Positions 19,634 to 31,265 of a DNA stretch of 64,000 nucleotides are shown piece by piece. The stretch's first letter is position 1; every line of letters begins with the position of its first letter. The translations under genes and the position numbers were made by a program. The notes under the pieces are model-generated. The model did not search any database. It was not told the origin of the DNA and saw nothing but the letters and a program-made list of their open reading frames with translations. Location of the stretch: positions 1,240,001-1,304,000 of the forward strand of contig JAGPXD010000001.1 of NCBI GenBank assembly GCA_020746995.1, read 5' to 3'. Source of the DNA: Plectosphaerella cucumerina (taxonomy: Eukaryota; Ascomycota; Sordariomycetes; Glomerellales; Plectosphaerellaceae).

Positions 19634-21699
19634 GTTGTGCGTGCGTTGATGAGGTTGGGAGCAAGAACAGTGATGTGTTGTTTCTCAAACGGATGTCTTC
19701 ATGCACAGAGTCTCAAGGTATTTAACATCCCGTAGGATGAATTGCGTCGCGGCAGATTTGATTTGCGTGATTGCTAAGGCGATGCTTTGTAATTTTTCTC
19801 AGGGGAAATCGATTGCGTCAGTGGTCCCATCAAATCATTTGTCATGAAGGCTGCTGCCAGTGGCTGGAGATTTTTCGGAGAAATCAGACCGGAAAAGGAG
19901 TAGTGCGAAAGGCATACTGAGTGAGGATTTTGCTTTCCGCGTCCAGCTTCGCGCACATTCGATGAGCGTCGCGAGTATTATCGTCGGAAAATCGGTCACC
20001 TGTCTACGATGGTTATCCGCTCCGCCAGAGCTGTCTGGACGCGTGCGTCGGGTGGGATCATGACATCGGCGCAGGTCCGGTCCCTGCTCTTGAGTTTGGT
20101 GCTCGCGCACTGTGGGCCGCCAATGCGACAGAGAACGAGGGCCGGACGCATGGAACCTGGAATGCCAATTGCAGAATGAGGTGCTGTGAGACGTGAGTGA
20201 CTCGTGGCGATTGCTGAACCAAGTCTGCCCTGCCAACCCAAGCTATGTTTCTACGCATTGGGGCATTTTGAGGTCCGGCACCACTAGTCGCCCAAGCGGC
20301 CAAGCGCTATTCAGGAACCCGAGTGAACTCTTACTTCGACATCCATCTCCGAGTGGCAACAAGCAAAGATGGGTACAGAAGTCATGAGTGTGTGCGGGGA
20401 AGAGGGAGGGCTGGCGGTGGTAGTGACATGAGGGTGAGACGGTGCGTTCGGCAAAGTGAGAAAACACTGCATGGGAGATGATAGGGAAATTGTGTCGTCA
20501 GGTTGAGATGAGCGCAAGCTTGCCTAGCTAGAAAAGTTGTGAGGAAAATGATAGCCTGAAGAGGGTGAATGAAAAGGCTTTTCGAAGCATGATGGAGACC
20601 TGTTGGCACCCTAATTTGATCCGCGAGATGCGGCCGCGGTCGTTGAATTCGTCGTTGGAGGTGCCAAATTTGTCTGGCGACCTTGACCCGAATGTGTCGA
20701 GAGATCCTGCATCTAGTCAAACCAACACAACGTTGAAGAAATGAAATTTGGAAGGACAGGAGACCAAAGAGCCTCACATAGAGACAGCTGAAAGCGGAAA
20801 GCAAGTGTTACTGTGATTGACTTGTCGCTCAATCAGAAGGTTGGCTAACCCATCGAGATGGATTTGGCGGCTGGCCAGTCGTGGACGGTGGAGAAACAGC
20901 ACCTCGATCATGAGGGCTGTTGCCACGTATGTAGGCGGGGATTGTGAGGTCTCGGGTGATGCGTCGCTGCAATATGCAGTGAAACCGTTCCATGCTAACA
21001 CAACTTCGTTGTCAAATTGGTAGTCCTCAGGCCTGGGAAACGATCCGTGAAGTCAGCCACGACATCGTCTCATCATATTCCAGGATGTGTACGAGAACCA
21101 AATTGTAACGTTGCCGTTTCGATGAATCAGAAGGATTCGGCGATCTGCCGGTGACATGGGACGGCTTGACAATTGATTCTGATAGAGAAGCGAAAGTGTG
21201 GCAAGACGTCGAGGAATGAGACCCGGATGCTGATGATTCGGCGACTTCCCTCCACCCACCGGGTGGTTAGGTGGCGAGAAACGATATAGGTTGCAACTAG
21301 ATCTCCTGGAAAACAGGGTCTGGACGAGATAGAATCATTGATTTGTTCATGTGAAGACTCAAATGTGAGCTGGTAGACAGGTGTCGGCGGTGATGGAAGG
21401 CGATGCTTGAGAGAAAAGAGTAGCAAATGGAAGAAATTCAGTATGGGGAGTCAAGCGTGAGCATGTGTCAGAGCCAAGTTGCTGCGCAAGGACTAACCCT
21501 GTTCAGGTAAGCAAACCCAGAAAGAATGCAACGGCTACGCGAAATGTCAAAACAGGCATTAAGTCCCATCGTCTCACTCTCACGCGAGCTCGAGTCCAGG
21601 CCATCAATAGCGCCAGCACAGCAACCAGGGAGGCACCGCGGAAAGTTCCCAAGGTCTTGGTAAAAAGCTGCATGCTCGAACCCCAAAGCAGAGGTCGGG

Positions 21700-21749
21700 C
21701 ACGTGGGCACCTTCAGACAGCCAGAGCGAGCGCGGGCATGCTTCACGTG
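21700..21749. promoter_or_regulatory. Pair of CACGTG motifs
   Basis: CACGTG at 21700-21705 (followed by GG) and 21744-21749. They lie 3.2 kb from the symporter start, so relevance is uncertain. Confidence 0.25.
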
Positions 21750-23215
21750 CTGCAGCGAGGGTGATTTTGGAGTGTCTGATTGGACGCGGGGAGGGTGACC
21801 AGGGTCGGCGGGATGAAGTTGGGGACCCCTAGACTGCCAAGCCTTACGGATGGAGTCCGTGGCTTGAGCGGGACTGGGAGCTCGCATCGGCGGGTCCCGG
21901 GAGGTGGTTCAGGACGGGGGAGGAGAGGACAGGGAATGGTGGCAGAGGGGTGCGGAATGCGCCGGTGGGCATGGGGGCCAGCGAAGGAGTGCGGTTGAAG
22001 GGACCAGGTCAAGACATTGGCATCGGGCTCCCGCGAGTTGGCTGACGGCTCAGGGTGCTGGAAGGAAGGGCGTGCTCTGGTTGGCGTTCTTGGCTACAGT
22101 CTACATGGGGGTTGCGGCGTTCGAGAAGCGTTCGACGGCTCTCTATTCGACCGCGGGCGACATAAGCCGGTGATGGATTCGTCCAATGGTGACACTGATC
22201 GAGCCGGCGTCCGCGATGGGCATGTCAAGCATGTGAGACGAGCTGATCGGGGAGCGCGATGTGGACCGGGAGGCAACACTGCATAGTCCCGAATCCAAGG
22301 TTGACTTTGCCTCTTGGCCTGGATCTTGTTGTTGGGGTTGCTTTTTCTCTGGGGACCACAGCCAGAGGCAATCTTCGCGATCTATTGTGCCTGGCTGAGT
22401 GAGACAGGTTCTGGATGATGAGAAGGCCGTGAACTCGGTCAGGAAGGCTGTCCGTGCCATCCATATCCCGCGGCGGGATGGCGTCGCGAGCCGTGTTTGC
22501 TTCTCAAAACGCTACCGAGCTGAACGCCATCTCAACGCACGAAAGACCGCCACAACGCGGGGGAAGCTCGGAAGCCTCGAGATCGAGGGAAGAATGAAAA
22601 AGTCTGACGAGAGACACGAGACATCGGGCTCCGGCCAATGAGTTCGCTCGGCCAGGGTGTCGATCGTTCCGAAGACGAATCATGACATCGTCGGGCGTTG
22701 TTTTTTGCCGCCCAGCCTGAAGGGGAAAGAGATGGCGCTCTTCTGCCGAGGACTAATGCGTGACGGCGCGGAAAAGACTGTTCAAATTCAACAGGAATAA
22801 GCCACCCGAGAGGTAGTGCCGTGAAGCACGCGATCTATCGTTGGTCGGACATTGACAAACGGCGAACGTTGCAGGTAAGCATATTTCTAAAGATACCCAA
22901 CTTAAAGTGAAGCTGGAGAGACTAAGAAATAAAGTTAATTAGTGAGAGTACACTTCAACCCGTAGCGGGCCATCTCAAATGGATACTCCGAGTTGTTGGC
23001 CGACGTCCATGATCCGGGCAGCAGCACGAGAGTAGCGAGAGGGTCGATCGATGAGGAAGCGAGGACGCGAACAGGGTGGGAACTGACCTGACACTGACAC
23101 GACCCCGTCAGCTCACTACCAGACAGAGCAGAACCAGTACGGACGCCCTTCGATAGGCGACCCGAGCTGCATCAATTTCACGTTGCCGTCGAGAGCTCAT
23201 GTCCCGTTTTGGTCG

Positions 23216-23221
23216 CACGTG
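23216..23221. promoter_or_regulatory. CACGTG (Pho4/NUC-1-type) motif
   Basis: Palindromic bHLH site about 1.7 kb upstream of the PiT symporter start. Phosphate-starvation bHLH factors bind CACGTG in fungal phosphate genes. Confidence 0.4.
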
Positions 23222-23803
23222 GTTGCTTTCTCTTCACTGATTGGTCGCGCCGAGACTCGAGATCTCCGGGCACTGGCGCCTTGGCGCGCTTGTCGCCAAG
23301 AGCCGCCAAGAAACGTGGCCTTGGCGCCCCGGTGACGCTTCGAGGGCGCTCGACACCACATGCGCCCCGGCTGCTGGTCCCATAGGCGCACCTTGAAGTG
23401 CTTCTGCGCCTCCGCCAGGGGTCCCGCACGGGAAGGGGGGGATTGGAAAGCTTGGGCTGTCCAGCTTGGGCACGGGTCTGGAGAGGGAGCGGAGGAGGAG
23501 GAAGTCTGGCCTTCATGGCGGGGCCCATCTCACGTTCCTCGCTGTCTGACTGTCCTCTCCTTTCTCGCCGCGCTGGTCGACGCCTGAAGCTGACGCGCAT
23601 GCATCTCCCCCCGGCTTCCAGCAGCGCCGTTGGTAGCCTCCCGGGAGGCGTAACGAGCAATAAGCCCCATCGGGAAACAACTCCTGGGTGGACTCAGGCT
23701 GTTCCTCGCCGTCCCCGAAATCTTGATCGGGGTCCGCTCGCCGGAAGGCCTTGATGGTGTGCTCGCCCGCGTCCTCTCGTCGAAAAAGAGCGCTGCTGGC
23801 CTA

Positions 23804-23809
23804 CACGTG
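23804..23809. promoter_or_regulatory. CACGTGGG (Pho4/NUC-1-type) motif
   Basis: CACGTG followed by GG, the flank preferred by Pho4-type factors, about 1.1 kb upstream of the PiT symporter start. Confidence 0.45.
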
Positions 23810-24543
23810 GGAGGCTATAAGGCTTGGCGGGATCCCCCCCGTCCGACGCTCGAACCAACGTCAACCCATACCTCACCTTTTCGCCTGCTCACCTCTCACA
23901 CACCACAACCTTGTCCCGCCCGGTACCCTTGATGCCCACCCTCGATTCGACAGCTACCTGATGCCGCTCATTACTGCCCGCCCCCACCGGCGTCTTGGCT
24001 TGTACTCGACGCCCTGCAGCGTCGTCTCGGCTTTCGATCCCAGGACGGGGAGGGATCCCCCCACCAGGAGCGCCCCTCCGGTTTCTGCTGTTGCTGGTGC
24101 CCGCGGAGGCAGTTTCTGGAGCATCCACGGCAACGTAGCCCAGCGCGCAACAGGGTAGCTTCATCTTGGCAGCGTCCATCGCTTCCAACGCCGGACGCTC
24201 GTGCTGGCACGCGCAGCGGGACTTGCCATGACGGAGTACGCCGACATGTCATCGCGACAACAGCGAGACATCACCTCTGGACAAGACACGGCCCATCCGA
24301 AAGGTCGCGGCCCACATCGAAATGGCCAAGACGCCATCATCCAAGCATCGCCACGGCCATAGACGGGATCGTCCCAACCTATGTGGCGAGCGTCAGACAT
24401 GGAAACCCGCCGGTGGCCCTGGGCATCTGCTTCTAGACGTCTGACCGGGGGGCGGCAGCCACACGACCAGGGTGGGGATGGGGGGAGCAGACAGGCAAGG
24501 GGGTGTCGTCCGGACGTGACATGGGGGAGAGGCGAGGGAGGGC

Positions 24544-24568
24544 GTGTGTGTGTGTGTGTGTGTGTGTG
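24544..24568. repeat. GT dinucleotide microsatellite
   Basis: An uninterrupted (GT)n tract of 25 bases followed by CGTGCGTGC. It lies in the symporter promoter region about 340 bp before the ATG. Confidence 0.9.
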
Positions 24569-24701
24569 CGTGCGTGCTACCTAGGTACCCAGGACGGGAA
24601 CCACCATCCTTCGTCTGTAATGCAGTCCACCTCGCACAAGCAGCCTGGGTCTTGCACCGGGGGGTGAGAGAGAGACCCGCTCTCCCGTGCGAACTCGTTC
24701 T

Positions 24702-24710
24702 TATATATAT
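24702..24710 (+). promoter_or_regulatory. TATA element of the phosphate symporter gene
   Basis: TATATATAT about 200 bp before the ATG, followed by a pyrimidine-rich leader. Confidence 0.5.
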
Positions 24711-24909
24711 CCTCCCGGCTCTGTCCTCCCATGGGCTCAGGGTCTTCTCTCCTCAAGTCAAGTCAGTCAACCAACTTTGACCACAGCTCAGCCTGCAGGC
24801 CTCGACTCCCCGCCGCGCACTCAAGGCTTCGAGAACAAACAACCAGTCCATTCATTCCTTCTTTCACCCCCTGACTCTACCGCTCGATAGCGAGTAGACG
24901 TTGCCAGCC

Positions 24910-26803
24910 ATGGCCCCCCTTCACCAGTATGACTACATCCTGGCGGCGGGTCTCATCTTCGCCTTCCTCGATGCCTGGAACATCGGTACGTCTACTAGGG
25001 CATGCTGTCTTCGATGTCTCGACTAACACAACCCTTTCAGGTGCCAACGATGTCGCCAACTCGTGGGCCACCTCCGTCTCCTCGAGGTCTGTGACCTACA
25101 TTCAGGCCATGTTCCTCGCCTCCATCCTCGAGTTCGCAGGCGCCGTCGGTGTCGGTGCTCGCGTCGCCGATACCATCCGCACCAAGGTCCTCGATATCGA
25201 GCAGTTCGAAGCCAACCCCGCCATGCTCATGCTCGGAATGGCCTGCGCCATCACTGCCTCGTCCCTGTACCTCACTGTCTGCACCAAGATCGGTCTCCCC
25301 GTGTCCACCACCCACACCATCATGGGTGGCGTCATCGGCATGGGTGTCGCGACCGTCGGAACCGAGGGTGTTGTCTGGGCCGAGTTCGACAAGGGCATCA
25401 ACGGTGGTGTCGTTCAGGTCTTCCTCGCCTGGATCATCGCTCCTGGTCTGTCGGGTGCCTTTGGTGCCATCGTCTTCACCATCACCAAGTACGGTGTCCT
25501 CGTTCGCAGCAACCCGGTCATGAAGGGTCTCATCACCGTTCCTTTCTACTTCGGCATGACCTCCTCCCTCGTCGTCATGCTTCTCATCTGGAAGGGCGGC
25601 TCCATCAAGACCGGTCTCAACGGCGCGGGTGAGGCCGGCCTCATTGTCGGTGTCGGTGCCGCTGTTGCTCTCATCATCGCCGTCTTCCTCGTTCCCTGGC
25701 TGTACCGTGTCATCATCAAGGATGACTGGCAGCTGCGCTGGTACAACATTCCCCAGGGTCCTCTCCTGCTCCGCCGCCCCGAGCCTCCTGTTCAGCCTGA
25801 GGGTCACACCGGCGGCATCAAGGACTACTACGAGGGTCACCTGACCAAGGAGGAGCTCAACGCCCTTCGTGCCGGCGGTGCCCACACCCAGGACGAGGAG
25901 GCCACCCCTACTGGCGAGACCAAGGAGGTCAGCAAGGACGTCTCCGATGCCGACTCGAACCGCCAGGCCGGTGTCCTTGCCGGCGCCAACGGCCAGCCTG
26001 TCCGTGCCGCCGAGCGCTCCGACGACAAGTCCCCCACTCTTGGCCTTGTCGGCGAGCGCCCCGAGGGTCCCTGGAACTCTGGTCCCGTCCTCAAGTGGCG
26101 TCTTCGCTGGGTCTTCCTCCGCGGCGTTGACCAGGACATCCACAAGCAGCAGAACCGCTCCAACGCCCTCGCCGGTGACCTCGACGAGATCCACTCGCAC
26201 GTCCCCCACTACGATAACCGCGCCGAGTACCTCTACTCCTTCCTTCAGATCATGACGGCCTGTGTTACCTCGTTTGCCCACGGTGCCAACGATGTCGCCA
26301 ACGCCATCGCTCCCCTTGCCACCATCTACGACATTTGGAAGACCGGTGCCCTGGCCGGCTCCAAGTCGCCCGTCCCCGTCTGGATTCTCGTCTACGGAGG
26401 TGCCGCCATCTCTCTTGGCTGCTGGACCTACGGCTACCACATCATGCGCAACCTGGGGAACCGCCTGACCCTTCACTCGCCCTCGCGTGGTTTCTCCATG
26501 GAGCTTGGTGCCGTCACCACCATCATTCTGGCCACCCAGCTGAGTACGTTGCCACTTCTCACCCCATCTCCCATGATCTCTTGCTGACATCTCATCACAG
26601 AGCTTCCCGTCTCCACCACCCAGTGCATCACTGGTGCCGTTGTCGGTGTCGGTCTGTGCTCCGGTACCTGGCGCTCGATCAACTGGCGCATGGTTGCCTG
26701 GATCTACATGGGCTGGATCATCACCCTTCCCGTCGCCGGTGTCTTCTCGGGCTGCCTGACTGGAATCATAATCAACGCTCCTCGCTGGGGCTACCAGGGT
26801 TAA
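24910..26803 (+). CDS. PHO89: PiT-family sodium/phosphate symporter
   Basis: Three exons: 24910-24985, 25041-26543 and 26601-26803, giving 593 residues. It carries both PiT signatures: GANDVANSWATSV in the N-terminal half, created across the first splice junction, and GANDVANAIAPLA in the C-terminal half. Each is followed later by PVSTTHTIMGGVIG and PVSTTQCITGAVVG. Two hydrophobic halves of about five to six membrane segments flank a hydrophilic loop of roughly 170 residues that probably faces the cytosol and is rich in charged residues. Family members (yeast Pho89, Neurospora PHO-4) import inorganic phosphate with Na+ at the plasma membrane during phosphate limitation. Upstream CACGTG motifs agree with control by a NUC-1/Pho4-type factor. 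Strong codon bias suggests high expression. Confidence 0.95.
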
Positions 26804-27902
26804 GCGATTGACTTGGCCTCCTCGTCATCGCCGAACTTTCTTTCCTTACCTCTCCCGTCTGGGCCTTGCGTCCTGGCCTCGGATCTCCCTAGGTATGAAG
26901 TGGTGAGCCCTGCTTCTGCTTCTGACATGGTAGTCGGGCCTTCGGCCTGCTAAGGCGCCAGGTACCGCGGGCATAGACAGCTGTATGTGCAAATGGTAGA
27001 ATACCCTCATTTAATTACCAGAAAAGAATTGATCTCAATCTTTCTCACTGAGCTCCCTGATGTCTGCTGCGACTCGCTGCTTCGCTGATTGCTTCGTTTG
27101 ATGCGACTTGCTCGAGCGAACATCTTGCAAGACATTCAGTTCGCCAGGCTTCCTGGGTAATACGAATATAGGATTACAAAGAAAGCAGAGTCCGAATGTC
27201 ATGAATCACCTGAGGCCATCAAATTGCCTGCATATCATCATGAGACATGGTTGCCAACGTGCGACGGCCATGGTATTTCTGGTCATAGGGTGCGTACTCT
27301 TCAGCACGGCTTACCCCTGAAGCCTCGCACCTCACGCCCGGTCGCGAGAAAACACTACCTTTCAGGGACCGAGCGTTCATCGTCACAACCCCCTCTCCCA
27401 TTCGATAGAGGGCTACCTTCTCCCTCTTCCGTCATACCAATAGCTGTCGCGTGATACTGCTCCTGTCCGTCCATTTCTCAATCCACATTCCGCACCAAGG
27501 ATGTCCGTCCTGTCGGATGCAAGCCTTCGGCAATGCCCACGAATGGGGTCAGTCAGCCTGACCCTAGGCACCCCGACCAATCGTCCCGTCGTACTTCAAC
27601 TGCAACAAGCCGTCGGTGACCGTTTGGGGGCCAAACTACTGCGCCCTCACCGCGCTACGGTGTCAGCAGTGCAGCAAGGCGTCGGCATCGGCCTATCGAC
27701 CTGGGACAAGGGTCCATCGCCTGCGTCTGCCTGGCCATGAGAGGGGCGATTCGTCGTCGCGCAGAGCGGGGAGAGCTGAGTGCAGCTTCCGAGGACACGG
27801 TCAAAAGCGCAGCGTGTGGCCTGCTCTGGCTGCTCTTCACACGAACTTCACCACCCCGGCTCCGTCGCCTTCGAGAATCGAGATTCTGTGCCAGCCACCG
27901 CC
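26804..27902. other. Intergenic between symporter and AAA+ ATPase genes
   Basis: About 1.1 kb. 3' flank of the symporter and promoter of the ATPase gene; no supported gene. The frame of the ATPase gene stays open 123 bp upstream of the chosen ATG, but that extension looks non-coding. Confidence 0.5.
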
Positions 27903-30462
27903 ATGTCAGACGATTCCGCAAGCGTATGTTCTTCGAACTCTTTCTCGACTACGGACTTCTCCGTCGTAGATCCCCGGTTGGAGCTGCTCGAAGAGGACAC
28001 AAACACCGCGGAGCCGACACCGCCCGTCGACACCAAAGACATCATCGAGGATCTCTACGAAGGCCCTCAAGTGTGCGGATGCTGCGTCAATTGGGTCGAT
28101 GATTTCCCTGCGCAGATTGGGAACAAGGATCCTAGGAAGCAGCCGAAGAAGAAGACCGTCGAGGATGTGGACGAGGGTCTGCCGCTTGTCGTCCGCCGTT
28201 GGGCGCGCTGGTCAGGCTCGGGCAGCCAACTCGCCATCGACAGCATCGAAATCCGCCACGCTGCCACCCGCGCGGTGCTGCTGGACAAGGTCTTCAATGG
28301 CTACTCCAACCTCAACCCTCGCGTGAGGATCCTGGTCTTCAAAGCCCCTTTCAAACCCTTCTTCTGGCGCTGGGCCGAGTTCAAGGCCGCCATCGCAGCT
28401 GAGGAGAACCCCGAGGTCCGCCGCATCCTCACCAGCCTGCACGACATTGTCAAGACCGATCTCGCCGACGTCTTCACTGTCTACAGGGAGCTCGTCCCCA
28501 ACGGCGTCATCACCTCGGGATACGTCTGGACGCTCTTCTCTCCCGGCGACATCCTGTACGAACCAGCCTATGATCCTGGCGACATCGGGTCCCTGTACAG
28601 CCTGCAGTCAGTATCCTCTGGGAGGAGCCGGTGGGAGATCTCCCTGGACGTGGAGTTCATCGACTGGAATGGCGACAGTTTCGGCGTGTCGCACACGACG
28701 AGGGACATCACGGCCTTTTCCGGCAGCTGGAACATCAGGAGCCTTCCCATCTATCCGATCCGCTTTGCTCGCAACTCGGCTGAGCTTCTCGAGCGCTTCC
28801 TCGAGCGAGGCCGCAGGTTCGCCGAGCTCACCAGCAAGAAGTACATGACGTACCGCCCCAGGCCGAAACCCAGTCGCGGTCAGGGTCATTCTAAAGCCCG
28901 GGTCGTCGATGAACGCATCGTCCTCGACGCGAAAGAGCACCCCATGCCGCGTCGCATGAACTCTCTTCGGCCCTTCCTGCACAGTACGCCACTTGTATCG
29001 CAAGTACCTGTCCGCTCCGTCACCGAGGGATTCCACTCCCCTCTGCCCGATGCCGACTTTGATGGGGATCCTCGTGCCAAGCACAAGAGTCGACGCCCGC
29101 CCCCAGGCCGCGAAGACTGGGATCTTGACCAACGCGCCGGCATGCGAGAGTACGAGCGGCCTCAGCGACACCATCTGCCTCCCGTAGTGCGCCACATGAT
29201 GCCGCCACCACCACCTCCACCACAGCGTCCTCTCATCTACAGCCACCCTGATCGAGACGGCATTTTCACAACGACCACGCACCCGGCTGATCAGGCTGTG
29301 GTGGTCGAGACCGACGACTACCCACTTCCAACATTGCTGGAAGCTGATCGATTGACGGATCTGCAGCTGCAGCTGTGTGCTTGGAGCCTTCCGGGCTTCA
29401 GCCTGAAGAATCGCTCGTGGGGTAAGTCTGAGCAGCCTCTGAACCTGCGAGACGCGCGATTGCTGATACGGAACTTCAAGAAAACTTCGCCGTCGACTGC
29501 ATCCATGATATCGAGTTCGACCCGAAGCCTTTCGACAACCTGGTGCTCCCTGATGGGTACAAGGAACTGATCCTCGCCTTTGTCGAGAGTCAGGTCAAGG
29601 ACAAGGACAGCTTCGGCGACTTGATCAACGGAAAGGGTAAGACGAGTTGTCGCAACCTCCAAGATTCCAGGCTGACATGCGATGATAGGTGGCGGCCTCA
29701 CGATCCTCCTCAGCGGAGCTCCCGGCGTCGGCAAGACACTGACGGCCGAGTCGGGTAAGTTGGCCACTCCCTTGGCAGAGGGACCCAAACTGACCGTCAC
29801 AGTTGCCGAGAAGATACAAGCCCCCTTGTACAAGCTCGAGCTCGGCGAGGGTAGCCGCCAGGCCACAGGAAGAACCCGCGATCGTAGCAGGGACCGGAGT
29901 GTCAGCCCCAGCCCCGAGCGCGTGGGCAGCGAAGACTTCACTCGCGCCTTCGAGTTGTGCGCCGCCTGGGGTGCCGTCCTCCTCATCGACGAGTGCGACC
30001 TTTATCTCGAGAAGAGGAGCGACTACTCGTCCAGCCACAACTCGATCGTCACTCGTCAGTCCTGTTCCGCTTCCTCAGATGAACTCCACACTGACTATGA
30101 CAGGCTTCCTCCGCGAGCTCGAGTACTACCCCTCCCTCCTCTTCCTCACCACCAACCGCGAACGCTCGCTCGACCCGGCTGTCTACTCCCGCGTGCACCT
30201 GACCATCAACTACCCGCAGCTCGACCGCAACTCTCGGCTTCAGATCTGGAAGACGTTCCTCACCCACATGGACACGCAGTCTGACATGACTGAGGCCGAG
30301 GTCGAGGCCCTGGCGGACATTGACGTCGATGGCCGCCGGGTGCGCAACGTGGTGAAGACGGCGAGGATCTTGGCGAAACGACAGCAGAGGGCCATTTGCT
30401 TTAATGATGTGAAGAATGTGATGCGGATCACCGAGAGCTTGGTGGTGGAGACGCCCGAGTAG
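27903..30462 (+). CDS. AAA+ ATPase with long N-terminal region
   Basis: Five exons: 27903-29421, 29481-29636, 29689-29754, 29803-30054 and 30104-30462, giving 783 residues. The N-terminal ~500 residues contain a conserved fungal region (GVITSGYVWTLFSPGDILYE, WEISLDVEFIDWNGDSFGV), as seen in many uncharacterised fungal AAA proteins, and a poly-Pro stretch (MMPPPPPPPQRP). The ATPase core has Walker A GAPGVGKT, Walker B AVLLIDECD, a sensor-like LFLTTNRERSLDPAVYSRVH, and a small lid at the C terminus. The start MSDDSASVCSSN at 27903 is preferred over the upstream in-frame ATG at 27780. The arrangement resembles Bcs1/ClpA-like AAA proteins only in the core, so a chaperone or remodelling role is inferred and the target is unknown. 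Confidence 0.88.
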
Positions 30463-31265
30463 GGGGCTGTTGAAGGTTGATGACAGGGGTGCGCGCTGAG
30501 CTGGGGCGGCTGGAGAACGATATCCTTAGCACTTTTGTCGAGCCTTTTTACGCCATACGCGGATCGCCATTTCCCATCATAATGCTTCCAGGTATGGCAA
30601 GGACTTTTGTTGTCGAAAGTTGGGACCCTGTTCGGCGACCAAGGTGCTTCCATTGTCATTGCACCCCCTTCGCGATTATCGGCATTCAAAGCTGATTTGG
30701 CGAGACCCCCGGGTTCATCAACGCCTGGCGAGCCAAATTTAGGAGCAGTCTAGTCGCGAATGACAAGGGTGGTCGCCTCGATGAGAGGGGTTCAGCAACG
30801 AAGTACCTCCTCTTGTTACATGTACGCGTACATGGCGACCATTCATATGCGTTGAATCTTTCGTCGGTCGCGCTGTGAAGGTAAGCCCCAGTCAGCAACT
30901 TTATGCAATCTCTTCATTTGGGTGCCCTAGTGACCTGGTCCCGTGGCGTCCTGACTGCAGCCAGGGAACCTATCTGACCGCCATCAGGAGGGGGGGTTCA
31001 ACGCTGGGGCAGTGTTGTCGATGGCTTCGGGACTTTCGAACGCCAGCCTGGATCAGCCTTGGTTGGATGACGACGGCAGGCAAAATGGATCTTTGGTGAT
31101 CAAGGAGTGGCTTTGATATTGGGAATGACGACAGGCTGGCAAAAGGCGGATTCTGGCAGGTATATAACAGGCCTTGTCCGAGCCTCCGAGGTTCAGATGT
31201 CCAAATTCTCCCCTCATCATCGGATCATTCCAACAAGCCTCACATCGTACCTACTCATCTTCAAA
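30463..31265. other. Intergenic, promoter of secreted glyoxalase-fold gene
   Basis: About 800 bp; no supported gene. Contains a TATA element at 31161. Confidence 0.5.
31161..31167 (+). promoter_or_regulatory. TATA box of glyoxalase-fold gene
   Basis: TATATAA 105 bp before the ATG at 31266. Confidence 0.55.

Larger units (their letters stand above)
19634..24909. other. 5.3 kb region without supported genes
   Basis: No ORF here has domain-like content, and no hand-spliced gene emerged on either strand. The left 2-3 kb has mixed composition; from about 23.1 kb it becomes GC-rich. It contains four CACGTG motifs, a cluster of TTGGCG repeats, a GT microsatellite and a TATA box before the phosphate symporter gene. 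It may hold a long regulatory region, a non-coding RNA or long untranslated leaders. Confidence 0.5.

Noticed and set aside
21668..21690. B-box-like sequence suggesting a second tRNA (minus strand)
   Set aside because: GGTTCGAGC is present, but the last B-box position is wrong and no acceptor or D arm can be folded.
19634..24909. Degraded, RIP-mutated transposon in the long gap
   Set aside because: The sequence is not AT-rich, has no terminal repeats I can see and no reverse-transcriptase or transposase remains.
25037..26590. 517-codon open frame antisense to the phosphate symporter
   Set aside because: It mirrors a strongly codon-biased gene and has the Gly/Asp/Val-rich composition typical of antisense frames; no domain.
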